A stretch of 64,000 nucleotides of DNA from Aeromonas dhakensis (GTDB taxonomy: Bacteria; Pseudomonadota; Gammaproteobacteria; Enterobacterales; Aeromonadaceae): NCBI RefSeq assembly GCF_000820305.1, contig NZ_CDBH01000046.1:1-64000 (forward strand), read 5' to 3'. The translations under genes were made by a program, and so were the position numbers. Each line of letters starts with the position of its first letter. Within the stretch, counting starts at the first letter, position 1. The notes below the pieces were generated by a model. That model was given only the letters and a program-made list of their open reading frames with translations. It ran no database searches and was not told the origin of the DNA. Positions 1 to 10,237 of this stretch are shown piece by piece.

Positions 1-3000
1 TGACCGAGACCGGCACCCTGACCGTGACCGACGTGGACGGCGCCGACGAGGCCAAGTTTGTGGCCGGCAATGGCACCCCGAGTGCCGGTGCACTGGGCAG
101 CCTGACCATCACCGAAGGCGGCGCCTGGACCTACAACGTCGACAACAGCAAGGTGCAGTACCTGGGCGAAGGCGAGACCAAGGTCGAGACCTTCACCGTC
201 GAGTCTGTCGATGGCACCACCCATACCGTCTCGGTCACCATCACCGGCACCAACGACGCACCGACCCTAAGTATCGACAAGGGGGCCGTGGTCTCCGAAG
301 AGGGGCTGGCCGGCGGCATTGCCGACACGGCAGGCAGCAGTGATACCACCGACAGCGTGGCCGCCAGCGGCAAGATCACGGTTGGCGACGTCGATAGTCA
401 GGATACCCTCACCATCAGCCTGAACGGGCCGGCTGGCCTGACGGCTGGCGGTGCCGCGGTGCAGTGGAGCTGGAATGCCGCCACCAAGGTGTTGACCGGT
501 TATACCGGCACTCCGGGCGGCGCCGATTACAAGGCGGTCATGGATGTGAAGCTGACCGCACCTGCCGGCAACGGCAAGGGCGACTGGAGCTATGACGTGA
601 CGCTCAAGGCCCCGCTGGATCACCCGGTCAAGGGCAGTGAAGACGTACTCAACTTCCAGATCGGTGTGACCGTATCGGATGGTAAGACCACCACCACCGG
701 CAGCCTGCCCATTTCGGTCGAGGACGACTCACCGGTGGCTGGCGACATGGCGGCCGTCTCCGTCATCAAGACCAACATCCCGGATACTCTGACCGGCCTG
801 TTTGATCTGACCAAGTACAGTGGCAGCAACCAGATGACCCTGAACGTGAGCGGTTTCAGCATCACGGCGCTGGGCTTTACCTCGTCGACCAACTCGGCCC
901 TGACGACGGCCAATGTCAACGGTTCCAGCGCCGGCCTGGGTGTTTCCAGCGTTGGTTCACCGAACCACAACCTCGCCAACGAGGTGGACTTCCGCCACTT
1001 TGCAGATGGTACTTCGGCATCCGAGCAGCTGATCATCAAGCTGGATGCGGGCAAGGTGGCCTATGGCGCCAACATCAAGTTCAGCCAGATGTTCGGTGGC
1101 GAGCTGGAGAGCGGGGTGGTCGAGTTCTACCGCGGTGGCGTGCTGATCGGTACCCAGACCTTCAGCTCCAACGCGGCGGGTGGCGACTATGCCGGCAACT
1201 TCCAGGTGCAGCAGGGTGGCTTCGATACCATGGTCATCAAGGCCACCAACAATGGTAACGGCCTCTACGCCGACAACAGCGACTTCACCGTGAAGAGCAT
1301 CGAGTTCCTCGGGGCGACCACGGCACCGGCCATCGCCTACGGTTCCGGCACGGTTACCCCGCAGTGGGGCGCTGACGGCAAGGGCTACATGCAGCTGGTC
1401 GGTTCTACCGAGACCGGGCTGACCACGGCGACCGGCAAACTGATCACCACCTCGATGGAATCGGCCAATACCCTGATCGGCACGGCCAGCGATGGCACCC
1501 TGGTGTTCCGTCTGGAATTTACCCCGGCCACCGGCAAGTGGGAGTTCTTCCAGTATCAGAACATGTCCAAGCCGCTGGGCGATGGCGACATCGACTTCCA
1601 GATCAAGGTGGTGGATGGCGACGGCGACTACAGCCTGGGCTCTTTCGCAACCAAGCCGCTGTTTACGCCCATCGTACAGTCGGTCTCCAGTGAGAGTGCG
1701 GCCGAGGGCGGCAACCTGCTGCACACGGTGACGCTCTCTGATGCGACCCAGGAAGCGACCCAGTATGACTTCGGCATCAAGGGCAGCGGCACCAACCCCG
1801 CTTCCAGCCTTGACTGGGGTACTGCCCAGTTCAGCAACGGGGTGACCTACAACAGCACTACCGGCAAGATCACGGTACCGGCCGGGGTGTCGGGCTTTAC
1901 CGTGACCATCCCGACGGTGGACGATCGTCTGGTCGAGGCGAATGAAACCCTGACCGTGACCGTTGGTGGCCAGAACGGCACCGGTACCATCATCGACAAC
2001 GATCGTGCGCCGGTGACCACGGGTGGCTACAGTGCCGGCAAGGAAGATACGCCGCTGGTGCTGAAGTGGGCCCAGTTTGGTGCCAGCGATGATCAGGCAG
2101 CCTCCGACCTGAGCGTGCAGATCAATACCCTGCCGCTGAACGGCAAGCTGGAGTACCTGAACGCAGCCGGCCAGTGGATTGCGGTGAAGGTGGGGGATCT
2201 TGTCTCTTACGCCGATATCGACAACGGTCACCTGCGCTTCGTGCCGGGCCTCAACGAGTCGAGCACCAATGCCAGCAACGGCAATGGCGTCGTGACCGGC
2301 AACCTACAGGGCGACTACGCCAGCTTTGGTTACCAGATCAGCGACGGCGCCAACCTGAGCAACAGCGGCAAGCTGGTGATCGATATCGCGGCGGTGGCGG
2401 ACAAGCCGGTGGTCGACATCAGCCTGACCGGGAACGGTGTTCCGCTCTATAGCCAGTACCCGTCGTCCGGCATCTCCACCGGGGCGTTCCAGAGCGGCAA
2501 CTTCAACAAGGGCAGCTTTGGCATCACCAGCAGCTTTACCGACAGCACCACCACTCAAGACAGCGTGGTGGGTACCAGCGGCAACGACTACATCGTCAGC
2601 GTCAAGGGCGGCGGCGATTACTTCGTCGGTGGTGCGGGCAATGATGTGCTGGTCGGTGGCAACTCCACCTCAGGTGACACCCTCGACGGCGGCACCGGCA
2701 ACGACATTCTGGTGGCCGGGCTGGGTGGCGACACCCTGTATGGTGGCGCCGGTACCGACCTGGCCGTGCTGATGGGCTCGCGTGCCAACTATGTCATCGA
2801 GCGCAGAAGTGACGGCGGTTTCAACTTCCTGGTCAAGGAGAACGGCGTCACCATCAGCAAGTCGCTCTACGACATCGAGCTGGTGCAGTTTGATGACGGC
2901 ATCTACCAGTTCAATCAGACCGACGGCACCCTGACGGCGGTACCGCCCAGCTTGGTGGATTATCCGCTCGAGATCAGCGCCTCCCTGACCGACCGGGATG

Positions 3001-5051
3001 GCAGCGAGCAGTTCGACAGCCTGGTGCTGACAGGCATGCCGACGGGGTCGACGCTGTATCAGGGCTCTACCGTGCTTGGCACAGTGGGGGCCGATGGCAA
3101 GCTGACGCTGACCGGTTTGTGGAACCAGAGCGCGCTGGACGTCAAACTGACCGGTCTGACCCTGCGGGTGCCGGGCAGCAGTGCCGGCCAGTTCGACCTC
3201 AAGGTCGAAGCCATCGCCAAGGAAGTGGCGACCGATCAGACCAGCAGCGCATCGGATCAGGATTCGATTCGCATGAGCTACTTCCTCTCTACCGAAGGGG
3301 AGCCAGGCGATCAGAACCGTACCTACGGCAGCGAACACAATATCGTGGTCGGGGATCTGGATGGCAGTGTGGTGCTGCCGGGCCAGAACTACAACATCGC
3401 CTTCATGGTCGACAGCTCGGGCAGTATCGGCACCAGTGCCATGAACACCATCAAGAGCCAGCTGGCGCAGGTGTTTGCAACCCTCAAGACCAGTGCCGGT
3501 ACTGAGGGGGCGGGCAAGGTCAACATCTTCCTGGTGGACTTCGACAGTCAGGCCAACAAGTCCATCAGCGTGGACTTGAAGGATCCCAATGTCCTGACCA
3601 AGTTGCAGGCCGTGCTCGACAGCATGGACGGCAGTTACTGGAATGGTGGGGCGACCAACTACGAGGATGCGCTCAAGACCACCTCCAACTGGTTCAACAG
3701 CGACACCGCCAAGAACAACGCCAATGCGAAGAACCTGGCGTACTTCATTACCGATGGGGCACCAAACACCTATTACGACTATGAAGATACCAACCCGATC
3801 GTGAATACGAGGACCAACGAGCGTCTCGATTCGTTTGTCAACGTCAACAACTATGTGCCGGGTGAAGCCTTCTACGCCAACATAGGCGGCACCAACCGGG
3901 TGTTGATCGACGCGAATGGCAATGTTCAGAAGTGGTCGCAGGGCAATAACAACAAGTGGAGCTCGACCACCATCGGGACCTTGAAGGCACAGGGGGATGG
4001 TACCTTCGAGATCTCCACCTCCTATGACAGCAACTACTGGGCATTGCAAAACGCGCTGGCTGTGCTGCCGCTTCTGCTGGCCAATAACGTGACGCTGGAA
4101 GCGATCGGCATCGGCAGCAACGTCTCCATCGATACCCTGAAGCTGTTCGACAGTGATCAGATTGTGCAGTCCAACGTGTCAGCCAACGATCTGGCCAACG
4201 CCATCCTGGGTACCTCGGTGAACAACCTGCCGGGCAGCGACCGGATCGACGGCGGTGCCGGTGACGACATCCTGTTCGGTGATGCCATCCACTTTGCCGG
4301 CATCAATGGTGAAGGCTACGCGGCCATCAAGCAGTATGTGGCCGGCAAGCTGAGCGCAGGCTCGGTGACCGATGCCCAGGTCCATGACTACATCACGGAT
4401 CATGCCAGCGAGTTCGATCAGTCCTCCAGCAACGACAAGGCAGACGTGCTGATCGGCGGGGATGGCAACGACATCCTGTTCGGTCAGGGTGGCGATGACT
4501 TCCTGTTCGGCGGGGCCGGCAACGACATCCTGTTCGGTGGTGCCGGCAACGACACCCTGTACGGCGAGAGCGGCAACGATACCCTGTACGGTGGCAGCGG
4601 CAACGATACCCTGTTTGGCGGCATCGGCGACGATACCCTGAGCGGTGGTCTGGGCAATGACATCCTGGTTGGCGGGCTTGGCAATGACATCCTCAAGGGG
4701 GATGGCGGCGCCGATACCTTCACCTGGCTGCAGGGCGATACAGCTGCGGGCAGCGTGGCCAAGGACTACGTGGTCGACTTCTCCAAGGCGGAAGGTGACA
4801 AGCTGGATCTGAGCGACCTGCTGGATCACGACGGTTCTCGCAACCAGAACGATCTGAAGAGCCTGCTCTCTGTCTTCCAGGACAGTGAAGGAGTGCATCT
4901 GCAGGTCAAGGAGAGCAGCGCCGCCCCCGTGACCCAGGAGATAGTGCTGATGAACCACACGTTCGACAGCCTCACCGGCAGTGCAGCGGCCACCTCGTCT
5001 CAGGTGATCGACTACATGCTCAACAACAACATGCTGGATATCGACAAGTAA
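1..5051 (+). CDS. Giant RTX/type I-secreted adhesin, 3' part (5' end outside window)
   Basis: The reading frame is open from the first bases of the window, so this is the C-terminal ~1,680 residues of a larger surface protein of the LapA/BapA/FrhA kind. In order one sees the end of a VCBS-type repeat ([10 protein letters not shown], ~nt 235-265), bacterial Ig-like modules, a Calx-beta-like segment (~nt 1680-2000, ending GTIIDND), a cadherin-like segment, a short RTX block (GGAGND/GGTGND, ~nt 2630-2760), a von Willebrand A domain with MIDAS motif DSSGS (~nt 3411) and ITDGAPN, then a long run of about nine glycine-aspartate nonapeptides (~nt 4455-4710) and a C-terminal secretion region. The family binds calcium outside the cell and leaves through a TolC-type type I exporter. 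Exporter genes are not in the window. Role in attachment or biofilm is inferred. Confidence 0.9.
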   Translation, partial: TETGTLTVTDVDGADEAKFVAGNGTPSAGALGSLTITEGGAWTYNVDNSKVQYLGEGETKVETFTVESVDGTTHTVSVTITGTNDAPTLSIDKGAVVSEEGLAGGIADTAGSSDTTDSVAASGKITVGDVDSQDTLTISLNGPAGLTAGGAAVQWSWNAATKVLTGYTGTPGGADYKAVMDVKLTAPAGNGKGDWSYDVTLKAPLDHPVKGSEDVLNFQIGVTVSDGKTTTTGSLPISVEDDSPVAGDMAAVSVIKTNIPDTLTGLFDLTKYSGSNQMTLNVSGFSITALGFTSSTNSALTTANVNGSSAGLGVSSVGSPNHNLANEVDFRHFADGTSASEQLIIKLDAGKVAYGANIKFSQMFGGELESGVVEFYRGGVLIGTQTFSSNAAGGDYAGNFQVQQGGFDTMVIKATNNGNGLYADNSDFTVKSIEFLGATTAPAIAYGSGTVTPQWGADGKGYMQLVGSTETGLTTATGKLITTSMESANTLIGTASDGTLVFRLEFTPATGKWEFFQYQNMSKPLGDGDIDFQIKVVDGDGDYSLGSFATKPLFTPIVQSVSSESAAEGGNLLHTVTLSDATQEATQYDFGIKGSGTNPASSLDWGTAQFSNGVTYNSTTGKITVPAGVSGFTVTIPTVDDRLVEANETLTVTVGGQNGTGTIIDNDRAPVTTGGYSAGKEDTPLVLKWAQFGASDDQAASDLSVQINTLPLNGKLEYLNAAGQWIAVKVGDLVSYADIDNGHLRFVPGLNESSTNASNGNGVVTGNLQGDYASFGYQISDGANLSNSGKLVIDIAAVADKPVVDISLTGNGVPLYSQYPSSGISTGAFQSGNFNKGSFGITSSFTDSTTTQDSVVGTSGNDYIVSVKGGGDYFVGGAGNDVLVGGNSTSGDTLDGGTGNDILVAGLGGDTLYGGAGTDLAVLMGSRANYVIERRSDGGFNFLVKENGVTISKSLYDIELVQFDDGIYQFNQTDGTLTAVPPSLVDYPLEISASLTDRDGSEQFDSLVLTGMPTGSTLYQGSTVLGTVGADGKLTLTGLWNQSALDVKLTGLTLRVPGSSAGQFDLKVEAIAKEVATDQTSSASDQDSIRMSYFLSTEGEPGDQNRTYGSEHNIVVGDLDGSVVLPGQNYNIAFMVDSSGSIGTSAMNTIKSQLAQVFATLKTSAGTEGAGKVNIFLVDFDSQANKSISVDLKDPNVLTKLQAVLDSMDGSYWNGGATNYEDALKTTSNWFNSDTAKNNANAKNLAYFITDGAPNTYYDYEDTNPIVNTRTNERLDSFVNVNNYVPGEAFYANIGGTNRVLIDANGNVQKWSQGNNNKWSSTTIGTLKAQGDGTFEISTSYDSNYWALQNALAVLPLLLANNVTLEAIGIGSNVSIDTLKLFDSDQIVQSNVSANDLANAILGTSVNNLPGSDRIDGGAGDDILFGDAIHFAGINGEGYAAIKQYVAGKLSAGSVTDAQVHDYITDHASEFDQSSSNDKADVLIGGDGNDILFGQGGDDFLFGGAGNDILFGGAGNDTLYGESGNDTLYGGSGNDTLFGGIGDDTLSGGLGNDILVGGLGNDILKGDGGADTFTWLQGDTAAGSVAKDYVVDFSKAEGDKLDLSDLLDHDGSRNQNDLKSLLSVFQDSEGVHLQVKESSAAPVTQEIVLMNHTFDSLTGSAAATSSQVIDYMLNNNMLDIDK

Positions 5052-5070
5052 TCCGGTCGACCCCAGGCAA

Positions 5071-5100
5071 AAAGCGGCAGAGCAATCTGCCGCTTTTTTT
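5071..5100 (+). terminator. Intrinsic terminator of the RTX adhesin gene
   Basis: An 8-bp GC-rich stem (GCGGCAGA / TCTGCCGC, loop GCAA) is followed by seven T, 22 bp after the adhesin stop codon. Confidence 0.9.
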
Positions 5101-5212
5101 ATGGATGGCGCTACCGGGCTGGTTCGATGCTTCCCCCCAAAGGGGGGTGAATGTGCGCCAGGAGCGGGAATTTAGGTGAATGACTACTGACAGGCTTGAA
5201 GAGAGCATGGGC

Positions 5213-5235
5213 GCGAGCGGGGTCTCGCTTTTTTT
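5213..5235 (+). terminator. Second terminator-like hairpin before cheV
   Basis: A short stem GCGAG/CTCGC followed by seven T lies 130 bp beyond the adhesin terminator, with no recognised gene before it. It may be a backup terminator or the 3' end of a small RNA in 5101-5235. The rest of this 295-bp gap holds nothing else I can name. Confidence 0.4.
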
Positions 5236-5346
5236 AATCAAGTTCAGCCATCATCTGGCCGACATAGGATAAGAATACGGGTCGTGTTGGGATTCTGACC
5301 CTTCTATACTATGGCGAGACTCGGGCAACGGACGTAAGGGCTTTAT

Positions 5347-6291
5347 ATGGCGAGCATATTGGATTCGGTGGATCAGCGTACCCAGTTGGTAGGGGAGAAC
5401 CGCCTGGAGCTGTTGATGTTCCGTTTGGGATCCCAGCAGCTGTTTGCGATCAACGTGTTCAAAGTACGGGAAGTAGTCAAGCTGCCTCACCTCAACAAGA
5501 TGCCCGGTGCACACCACAACATCAGCGGGGTGGCCAACATCCGCGGCACCTCCATTCCGGTGATCAACCTGCGCAGCGCCATCGGCATGCGCCCCATGCC
5601 CATCGATGCCGAATCCAACCTCATCATCACCGAGTACAACCGCACCATTCAGGGCTTTCTGGTCGGCCAGGTGGCCAACATCGTCAACATGACCTGGAAG
5701 GACATACTGCCGCCACCGCGTTCGGCCGGGCGGGCGAACTACCTGACCGCCATCACCCGCATTCCGGAGGATGGCGTTGACCAGATCGTCGAGATCATCG
5801 ACGTGGAGAAGGTGCTGGCCGAGATCATCACCTACGACATCCGCATCTCGGAAGAGGTGCTGGATCGGGATATCCTGCCGGAAATGCATGGCCGCAAGGT
5901 GCTCATCGTCGACGACTCCAGCACGGCCCGCAACCTGGTGCGCGAGACCCTGGGCCAGCTGGGGCTGGAGGTGATCGAATGCCAGGATGGGCTGCAGGCG
6001 CTCAATCTGCTCAAGGGGTGGTGCGATGCGGGCAAGAAGGTGACCGACGAGATCCTGCTGATGATCACCGATGCCGAGATGCCGGAGATGGACGGCTACC
6101 GGCTGACCCACGAAATTCGCAGCGATGCTCGCATGTCCGATCTCTTCATCACCCTCAACACCTCTTTGAGCGGCAACTTCAACGAGGCCATGGTCAAGAA
6201 GGTGGGCTGCGATCGCTTCATCTCCAAGTTCCAGCCAGACTTGCTGGTTGGCGTGGCTCAGGAGCGGCTGCGCCAGATCCTGGAGCGCTGA
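5347..6291 (+). CDS. cheV: Chemotaxis coupling protein CheV
   Basis: A 314-residue protein with an N-terminal CheW-like coupling domain (about residues 15-165; LLMFRLGSQQLFAINVFKVRE, GVANIRGTSIPVINL) and a C-terminal response-regulator receiver (about 180-310; VLIVDDSSTARN with the acidic pair, phosphoacceptor region TDAEMPEMDGY). This is the standard CheV architecture: it couples chemoreceptors to CheA and can be phosphorylated to adapt signalling. It is a single gene with its own terminator. A methyl-accepting receptor is encoded in the same window at 38457-40559, but no other che genes are present. Confidence 0.95.
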   Translation: MASILDSVDQRTQLVGENRLELLMFRLGSQQLFAINVFKVREVVKLPHLNKMPGAHHNISGVANIRGTSIPVINLRSAIGMRPMPIDAESNLIITEYNRTIQGFLVGQVANIVNMTWKDILPPPRSAGRANYLTAITRIPEDGVDQIVEIIDVEKVLAEIITYDIRISEEVLDRDILPEMHGRKVLIVDDSSTARNLVRETLGQLGLEVIECQDGLQALNLLKGWCDAGKKVTDEILLMITDAEMPEMDGYRLTHEIRSDARMSDLFITLNTSLSGNFNEAMVKKVGCDRFISKFQPDLLVGVAQERLRQILER

Positions 6292-6303
6292 TTCAGGAGC
6301 AAT

Positions 6304-6332
6304 AAAAAATCCCGCCAAGGCGGGATTTTTTA
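6304..6332. terminator. Bidirectional terminator between cheV and tesA
   Basis: Stem AAAAATCCCGCC / GGCGGGATTTTT with a 2-base loop; T runs on both strands serve the convergent genes cheV (+) and tesA (-). Confidence 0.9.
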
Positions 6333-6376
6333 TTGGGCCGTTCGAGCTGGATGGCGGACGAGGCGCTATGCCGTAC

Positions 6377-6976
6377 TCATTGAGTCAGCAGCGGCTCGAT
6401 GAAGCTGGCCACCCGGTCGCGGATCTGCGGCTGAGCGGCGGCGGTGGGGTGGATGCCATCGTTCATCATGAGTTCAGGGCGCAGCGCAATATCATCCATG
6501 AAGAAGGGCATCAGCGGCAGCTGATTGGCGCTGGCCAGTTCCGGGAAGATCTGCTCGAACTGGCGCAGGTAGCGGGCTCCGTAGTTGCGGGGCAGCTGGA
6601 TCTGGGTCAACACGGTTTTTACCTGTTGCGCCTTGGTCAGCTCCACCATCTTGGCCAGGTTGTCCCGGGTGATGGCCGGTGCGAACCCGCGTAGCCCATC
6701 GTTGCCACCCAGCTCGATCAGCACCCAGTCCGGTTGATGTTCCTTGAGCAGAGCGGGTAATCTGGCCAGCGCCCCTTGCGTAGTTTCACCACTGATGCTG
6801 GCATTGATAAGCTGATGTTTACCCCCCTGCTGCTGCCATTTCTGATTGAGCAGGGCAGGCCAGCTCTGCTCCGCCGGCATCTGATAACCCGCACTCAGGC
6901 TGTCGCCCAGCACCAGCAGGGTCTGGGCCTGCACCGATGACACCAGGCAGCACAAGGCAAACAGGAAACGCGTCAT
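6377..6976 (-). CDS. tesA: SGNH hydrolase, TesA-type thioesterase/lysophospholipase
   Basis: A 199-residue protein with a signal peptide (MTRFLFALCCLVSSVQA) and the GDSL blocks of the SGNH family: GDSLSAGY near the mature N terminus (catalytic Ser), GGNDGLRG (Asn block) and DGIHP (Asp/His block). TesA is a periplasmic multifunctional acyl-CoA thioesterase, arylesterase and lysophospholipase L1. The open frame runs well upstream inside ybbA on the other strand; I placed the start at the ATG with a GGGAG ribosome site that precedes the signal peptide. Its start codon overlaps that of divergent ybbA by two bases. E. coli has the same divergent tesA/ybbA pair. Confidence 0.92.
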   Translation of the reverse strand: MTRFLFALCCLVSSVQAQTLLVLGDSLSAGYQMPAEQSWPALLNQKWQQQGGKHQLINASISGETTQGALARLPALLKEHQPDWVLIELGGNDGLRGFAPAITRDNLAKMVELTKAQQVKTVLTQIQLPRNYGARYLRQFEQIFPELASANQLPLMPFFMDDIALRPELMMNDGIHPTAAAQPQIRDRVASFIEPLLTQ

Positions 6977-7697
6977 GAATTCAACTCCCATTATCAACGT
7001 CAAGGGCCTGGGCAAGACAGTGCGCCTGGGCCAGGAAAGCCTCACCATCCTTGAAGGGATCGACCTGCAAGTCAATAGCGGCGAAACGGTGGCGCTGGTC
7101 GGTGCCTCCGGCTCCGGCAAGTCCACTCTGCTGGGGCTGCTGGCCGGGCTCGATCTGCCGAGCCAAGGGGATATCGAGATCCTCGGCCAGTCGCTGCTGA
7201 AGCTGGACGAGGAGGGGCGTGCCCGACTGCGGGCCGAGCAGGTGGGGTTCATCTTCCAGTCTTTCCTGCTGTTGCCCACCCTGAGTGCGCTGGAGAACGT
7301 CATGCTGCCCGCCGAGCTGCGCGGCGAGACCCGCTGCGAGCCGCGGGCCCGCGAGTTGCTGGCGGCGGTCGGCCTCAGTGAACGGCTGCACCATCTGCCA
7401 CCGCGTCTCTCCGGCGGCGAGCAGCAGCGGGTCGCCATTGCCCGCGCCTTCATGACGAAGCCCAGCCTGCTTCTGGCCGATGAGCCCACCGGCAACCTCG
7501 ACAGCAAGACCGGGGAGCGGGTGATCGAACTGCTGTTCGAGCTCAACCGCGAGCACGGCACCACGCTCGTGGTGGTGACCCATGATCACGACCTGGCCCG
7601 GCGTTGCCAGCGGCAGCTGGTGATGGCGGCGGGGCGACTGGAGGCGGCTGCGTCAGCATTCGAAGATGCCTCTGCAGCAAGAGTCAGGGAGCTGTGA
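6975..7697 (+). CDS. ybbA: ABC transporter ATPase, YbbA family
   Basis: A 240-residue ATPase of the LolD/MacB type: Walker A GASGSGKST (~residues 40-48), signature LSGGEQQRVAIARA, Walker B LLLADEPTGNLD, and the switch His in VVVTHDHD. Start chosen at the ATG with an AGGAAA site. The stop codon overlaps the ATG of the permease (TGATG), so the two are translationally coupled. Family members work with FtsX-like permeases in extracting or exporting substrates from the inner membrane; the substrate of YbbA-YbbP is not established from sequence. Confidence 0.93.
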   Translation: MNSTPIINVKGLGKTVRLGQESLTILEGIDLQVNSGETVALVGASGSGKSTLLGLLAGLDLPSQGDIEILGQSLLKLDEEGRARLRAEQVGFIFQSFLLLPTLSALENVMLPAELRGETRCEPRARELLAAVGLSERLHHLPPRLSGGEQQRVAIARAFMTKPSLLLADEPTGNLDSKTGERVIELLFELNREHGTTLVVVTHDHDLARRCQRQLVMAAGRLEAAASAFEDASAARVREL

Positions 7698-10144
7698 TGA
7701 GTCAGTGGCGACTGGGATTGCGCCTGTTGCGGCGCGAAGGATTCAACGGCGAACTGCGCTGGTTCGTGCTGGCGCTGGCGCTGAGCGTGGCCTGCGTACT
7801 GAGCGTGGCCCTGGTGGCGGATCGGCTGGATGCCGGGCTCAAAGCCTCGGGGCGGGACTTTATCGGTGCCGACCGGGCGCTGCGCACGGCCACGCCGGCA
7901 CCGGCCGCCTGGCTCGAGCAGGCGGCCAAAACGGGTCTGGCGGTGCAGACCACGGTCAGCTTCAACAGCATGCTGTTTCATGGGGATGCCCTGCAGCTGG
8001 CGTCTATCCGCGCCGTGCCCGAGGATTTCCCCTTCTACGGCAAGCTGGAGCTGAGCCCCCAGCGGGCGCCGGCACCCGGCGAGATCTGGCTCTCCGCCCG
8101 GGTGATGCAGCTGCTGGCGGCCAAGCCGGGGGATGAGCTGGAAGTGGGCAATACGGTGCTCAAGGTGGCGGGGGTACTGGGTCAGGAGCCGGATCAGGGC
8201 TTCAGCCCCTTCCTGCTGGCGCCGCGGGCGCTGATCCACAGCGCCGATGTGGAGGCGACCGGTGCCCTGCTGCCGGGCAGCCGCCAGCAGTGGCGCTACC
8301 TGTTCAAGGGCACCCGCGAGCAGGTGGCCGAGTATGAACGCTGGCTCAAGCCCAGGCTCAAGGCGGGACAGAAGCTGATCAAGCCGGACGACCAGGGCTC
8401 CCAGGTTGGCCGCTCGCTGGCCAATGCCGAGCGCTTCTTCCGGCTCGCCTCCCTGGCCGGGGTGCTGCTGGGGGCGCTGGCCATGGGCATCGCGGTCCGT
8501 CACTTTGCCGAGCGCCAGACCAACATGGTGGCGCTGCTCAAGACGCTCGGCGCGTCGCGGCGCACGCTTTGGCAACTGATGGGCACCCTGCTGCTGTCAC
8601 TGACCCTGGCGGGCGCCCTGCTCGGTCTGGTGGCGGGCAGCGCCATGCAGTGGTTGACCCTGCATCTGCTGGGCAACCTGCTGCCTGCCGATCTGCCGCC
8701 GCCGTCGTGGCGCCCCTTTGCGCTGGGGCTGGCAGTGGCCTTCTTCATCACCCTGCTGCTGGCCTTCGTGCCCTTCCTGCGCCTGCTCAAGGTGCCGCCA
8801 CTGAGGGTGCTGCGCCGCGAGCTGGAGGCGGGGATCCCGCCCTGGCTGGCGCTGCCGGTGGCGCTGCTCGGCCTGTTTGGGCTGGTGTGGGGCTTCACCG
8901 CCGACGCGACCCTGGCGTTGGGGCTGATCGGCGGCATGGGTCTGTTGATGGGGCTGCTGGCGGGGATCGCCTCCCTGCTGTTGCGACTGGGGCGCCGGGT
9001 ACAGGGCCCTCACGCGCTGCGGCTGGCCATCAGCCACCTTTCCCGCGAGCGGGGCAGCGGTCTGTTCCAGCTGGCAGGCTTTGCGCTGGCACTCATGCTG
9101 TTCGGTCTGCTGTGGGCGGCGCGGGTCGACCTGCTCGGCGAGTTTTCGGCCCGGCTGCCGGCTGATGCCCCCAACCGCTTCCTGGTCAACGTGGCAGACG
9201 GGGAGCGGGAGGGGATCCTGGCCGATCTGCGCCAGGCGGGGGCCGTGACTTCGGACTTCTACCCCATGGTCCGTGGCCGGCTGGTCAGCATCGCCAGCGA
9301 GGCGGTGCGCGACACGGATGAAGATGGCCGCGAGGGGGTCAATCGCGAGCTCAACTTCACTACCACCGCCACCCTGCCGCCGGACAACACCCTGACCGCA
9401 GGACGCTGGCTGGACGGCCCCGGCCAGGTATCGGTAGACAAGGATCTGGCCAAGCGACTCGACATCGAGCTCGGCGACACCCTGGGCTTTACCATCGAGG
9501 GGCGCAGCTTCAAGGCGAAGGTGACCAGCCTGCGGGCCATCAAGTGGGACAACATGCGCCCCAACTTCTACATGATCTTCTCGCCGGACGTGCTGGCTCC
9601 CTTCTCCCAGACCTGGCTCGGCAGCTATCGTCTGCCGGAGCAGGGCCGGGTGGCCGAGGTGGAGCTGATCCGCCGGCACCCCACGGTGAGCCTGATCGAT
9701 GTGGACGATTTGATCGTGCGGCTGACGGCGGTGTCGGATCAGGTGAGCCGGGCGCTGGGGCTGATGCTGGGGCTGGTGACGGTGGCGGCGCTGCTGGTGC
9801 TGCTGACCCAGACCCAGGCCAGCATGGCCCATCGGCGCCGGGAACTGCTACTGATGCGCACCCTGGGGGCCGGCAGCGAGCTGCTCAGGAAGATGCTGCG
9901 CTGGGAGCTGGTTGCCAGCGGCCTGCTGGCGGGATTGTGCGCCGCCATGGTGGTCGAGCTCTGCTCCCTCGGCCTGCAGTGGTGGTGGTTCGAGGGGCAG
10001 TGGCAGTTCCACTGGGCCATCTGGGCCGGTCTGCCGCTGCTGGGGGCCGTGCTGGTGACACTGGCCGGGCAGGGCATGCAGCGCCAGCTGCTGGCGGGCA
10101 CCCTGAGCGATCGGCTGCGGGGACTGGGGCAGGGCCTGCTCTGA
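7697..10144 (+). CDS. ybbP: ABC transporter permease, YbbP family (FtsX-like)
   Basis: An 815-residue membrane protein with an N-terminal transmembrane helix, a large periplasmic segment, and two clusters of helices carrying FtsX-type permease domains (about residues 240-400 and 690-810; note ALLKTLGASRRTL and LLLMRTLGAGSELL, the typical coupling segments). It is the membrane partner of YbbA, whose stop codon overlaps this start by one base. The MacB/LolE-like superfamily uses such permeases for mechanotransmission rather than classic transport. Function beyond that is unknown. It ends 36 bp before a strong terminator. Confidence 0.92.
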   Translation: MSQWRLGLRLLRREGFNGELRWFVLALALSVACVLSVALVADRLDAGLKASGRDFIGADRALRTATPAPAAWLEQAAKTGLAVQTTVSFNSMLFHGDALQLASIRAVPEDFPFYGKLELSPQRAPAPGEIWLSARVMQLLAAKPGDELEVGNTVLKVAGVLGQEPDQGFSPFLLAPRALIHSADVEATGALLPGSRQQWRYLFKGTREQVAEYERWLKPRLKAGQKLIKPDDQGSQVGRSLANAERFFRLASLAGVLLGALAMGIAVRHFAERQTNMVALLKTLGASRRTLWQLMGTLLLSLTLAGALLGLVAGSAMQWLTLHLLGNLLPADLPPPSWRPFALGLAVAFFITLLLAFVPFLRLLKVPPLRVLRRELEAGIPPWLALPVALLGLFGLVWGFTADATLALGLIGGMGLLMGLLAGIASLLLRLGRRVQGPHALRLAISHLSRERGSGLFQLAGFALALMLFGLLWAARVDLLGEFSARLPADAPNRFLVNVADGEREGILADLRQAGAVTSDFYPMVRGRLVSIASEAVRDTDEDGREGVNRELNFTTTATLPPDNTLTAGRWLDGPGQVSVDKDLAKRLDIELGDTLGFTIEGRSFKAKVTSLRAIKWDNMRPNFYMIFSPDVLAPFSQTWLGSYRLPEQGRVAEVELIRRHPTVSLIDVDDLIVRLTAVSDQVSRALGLMLGLVTVAALLVLLTQTQASMAHRRRELLLMRTLGAGSELLRKMLRWELVASGLLAGLCAAMVVELCSLGLQWWWFEGQWQFHWAIWAGLPLLGAVLVTLAGQGMQRQLLAGTLSDRLRGLGQGLL

Positions 10145-10179
10145 GCACCAGATCCTGCGCGGATGCCGCGAGGCACAAC

Positions 10180-10214
10180 AACAATCAGCCCGGCCAATTG
10201 CCGGGCTGATTGTT
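10180..10214. terminator. Bidirectional terminator between ybbP and yfcH
   Basis: A perfect 15-bp inverted repeat (AACAATCAGCCCGGC with its complement, loop CAATT) lies between two convergent genes. Confidence 0.85.
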
Positions 10215-10237
10215 ATCCGGTTGGCTGAAGAGCCCGG

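Noticed and set aside
957..4049. Long minus-strand open frames under the RTX adhesin
   Set aside because: They are shadows of a repetitive GC-rich coding strand; their composition is His/Gln/Val-rich without any domain.
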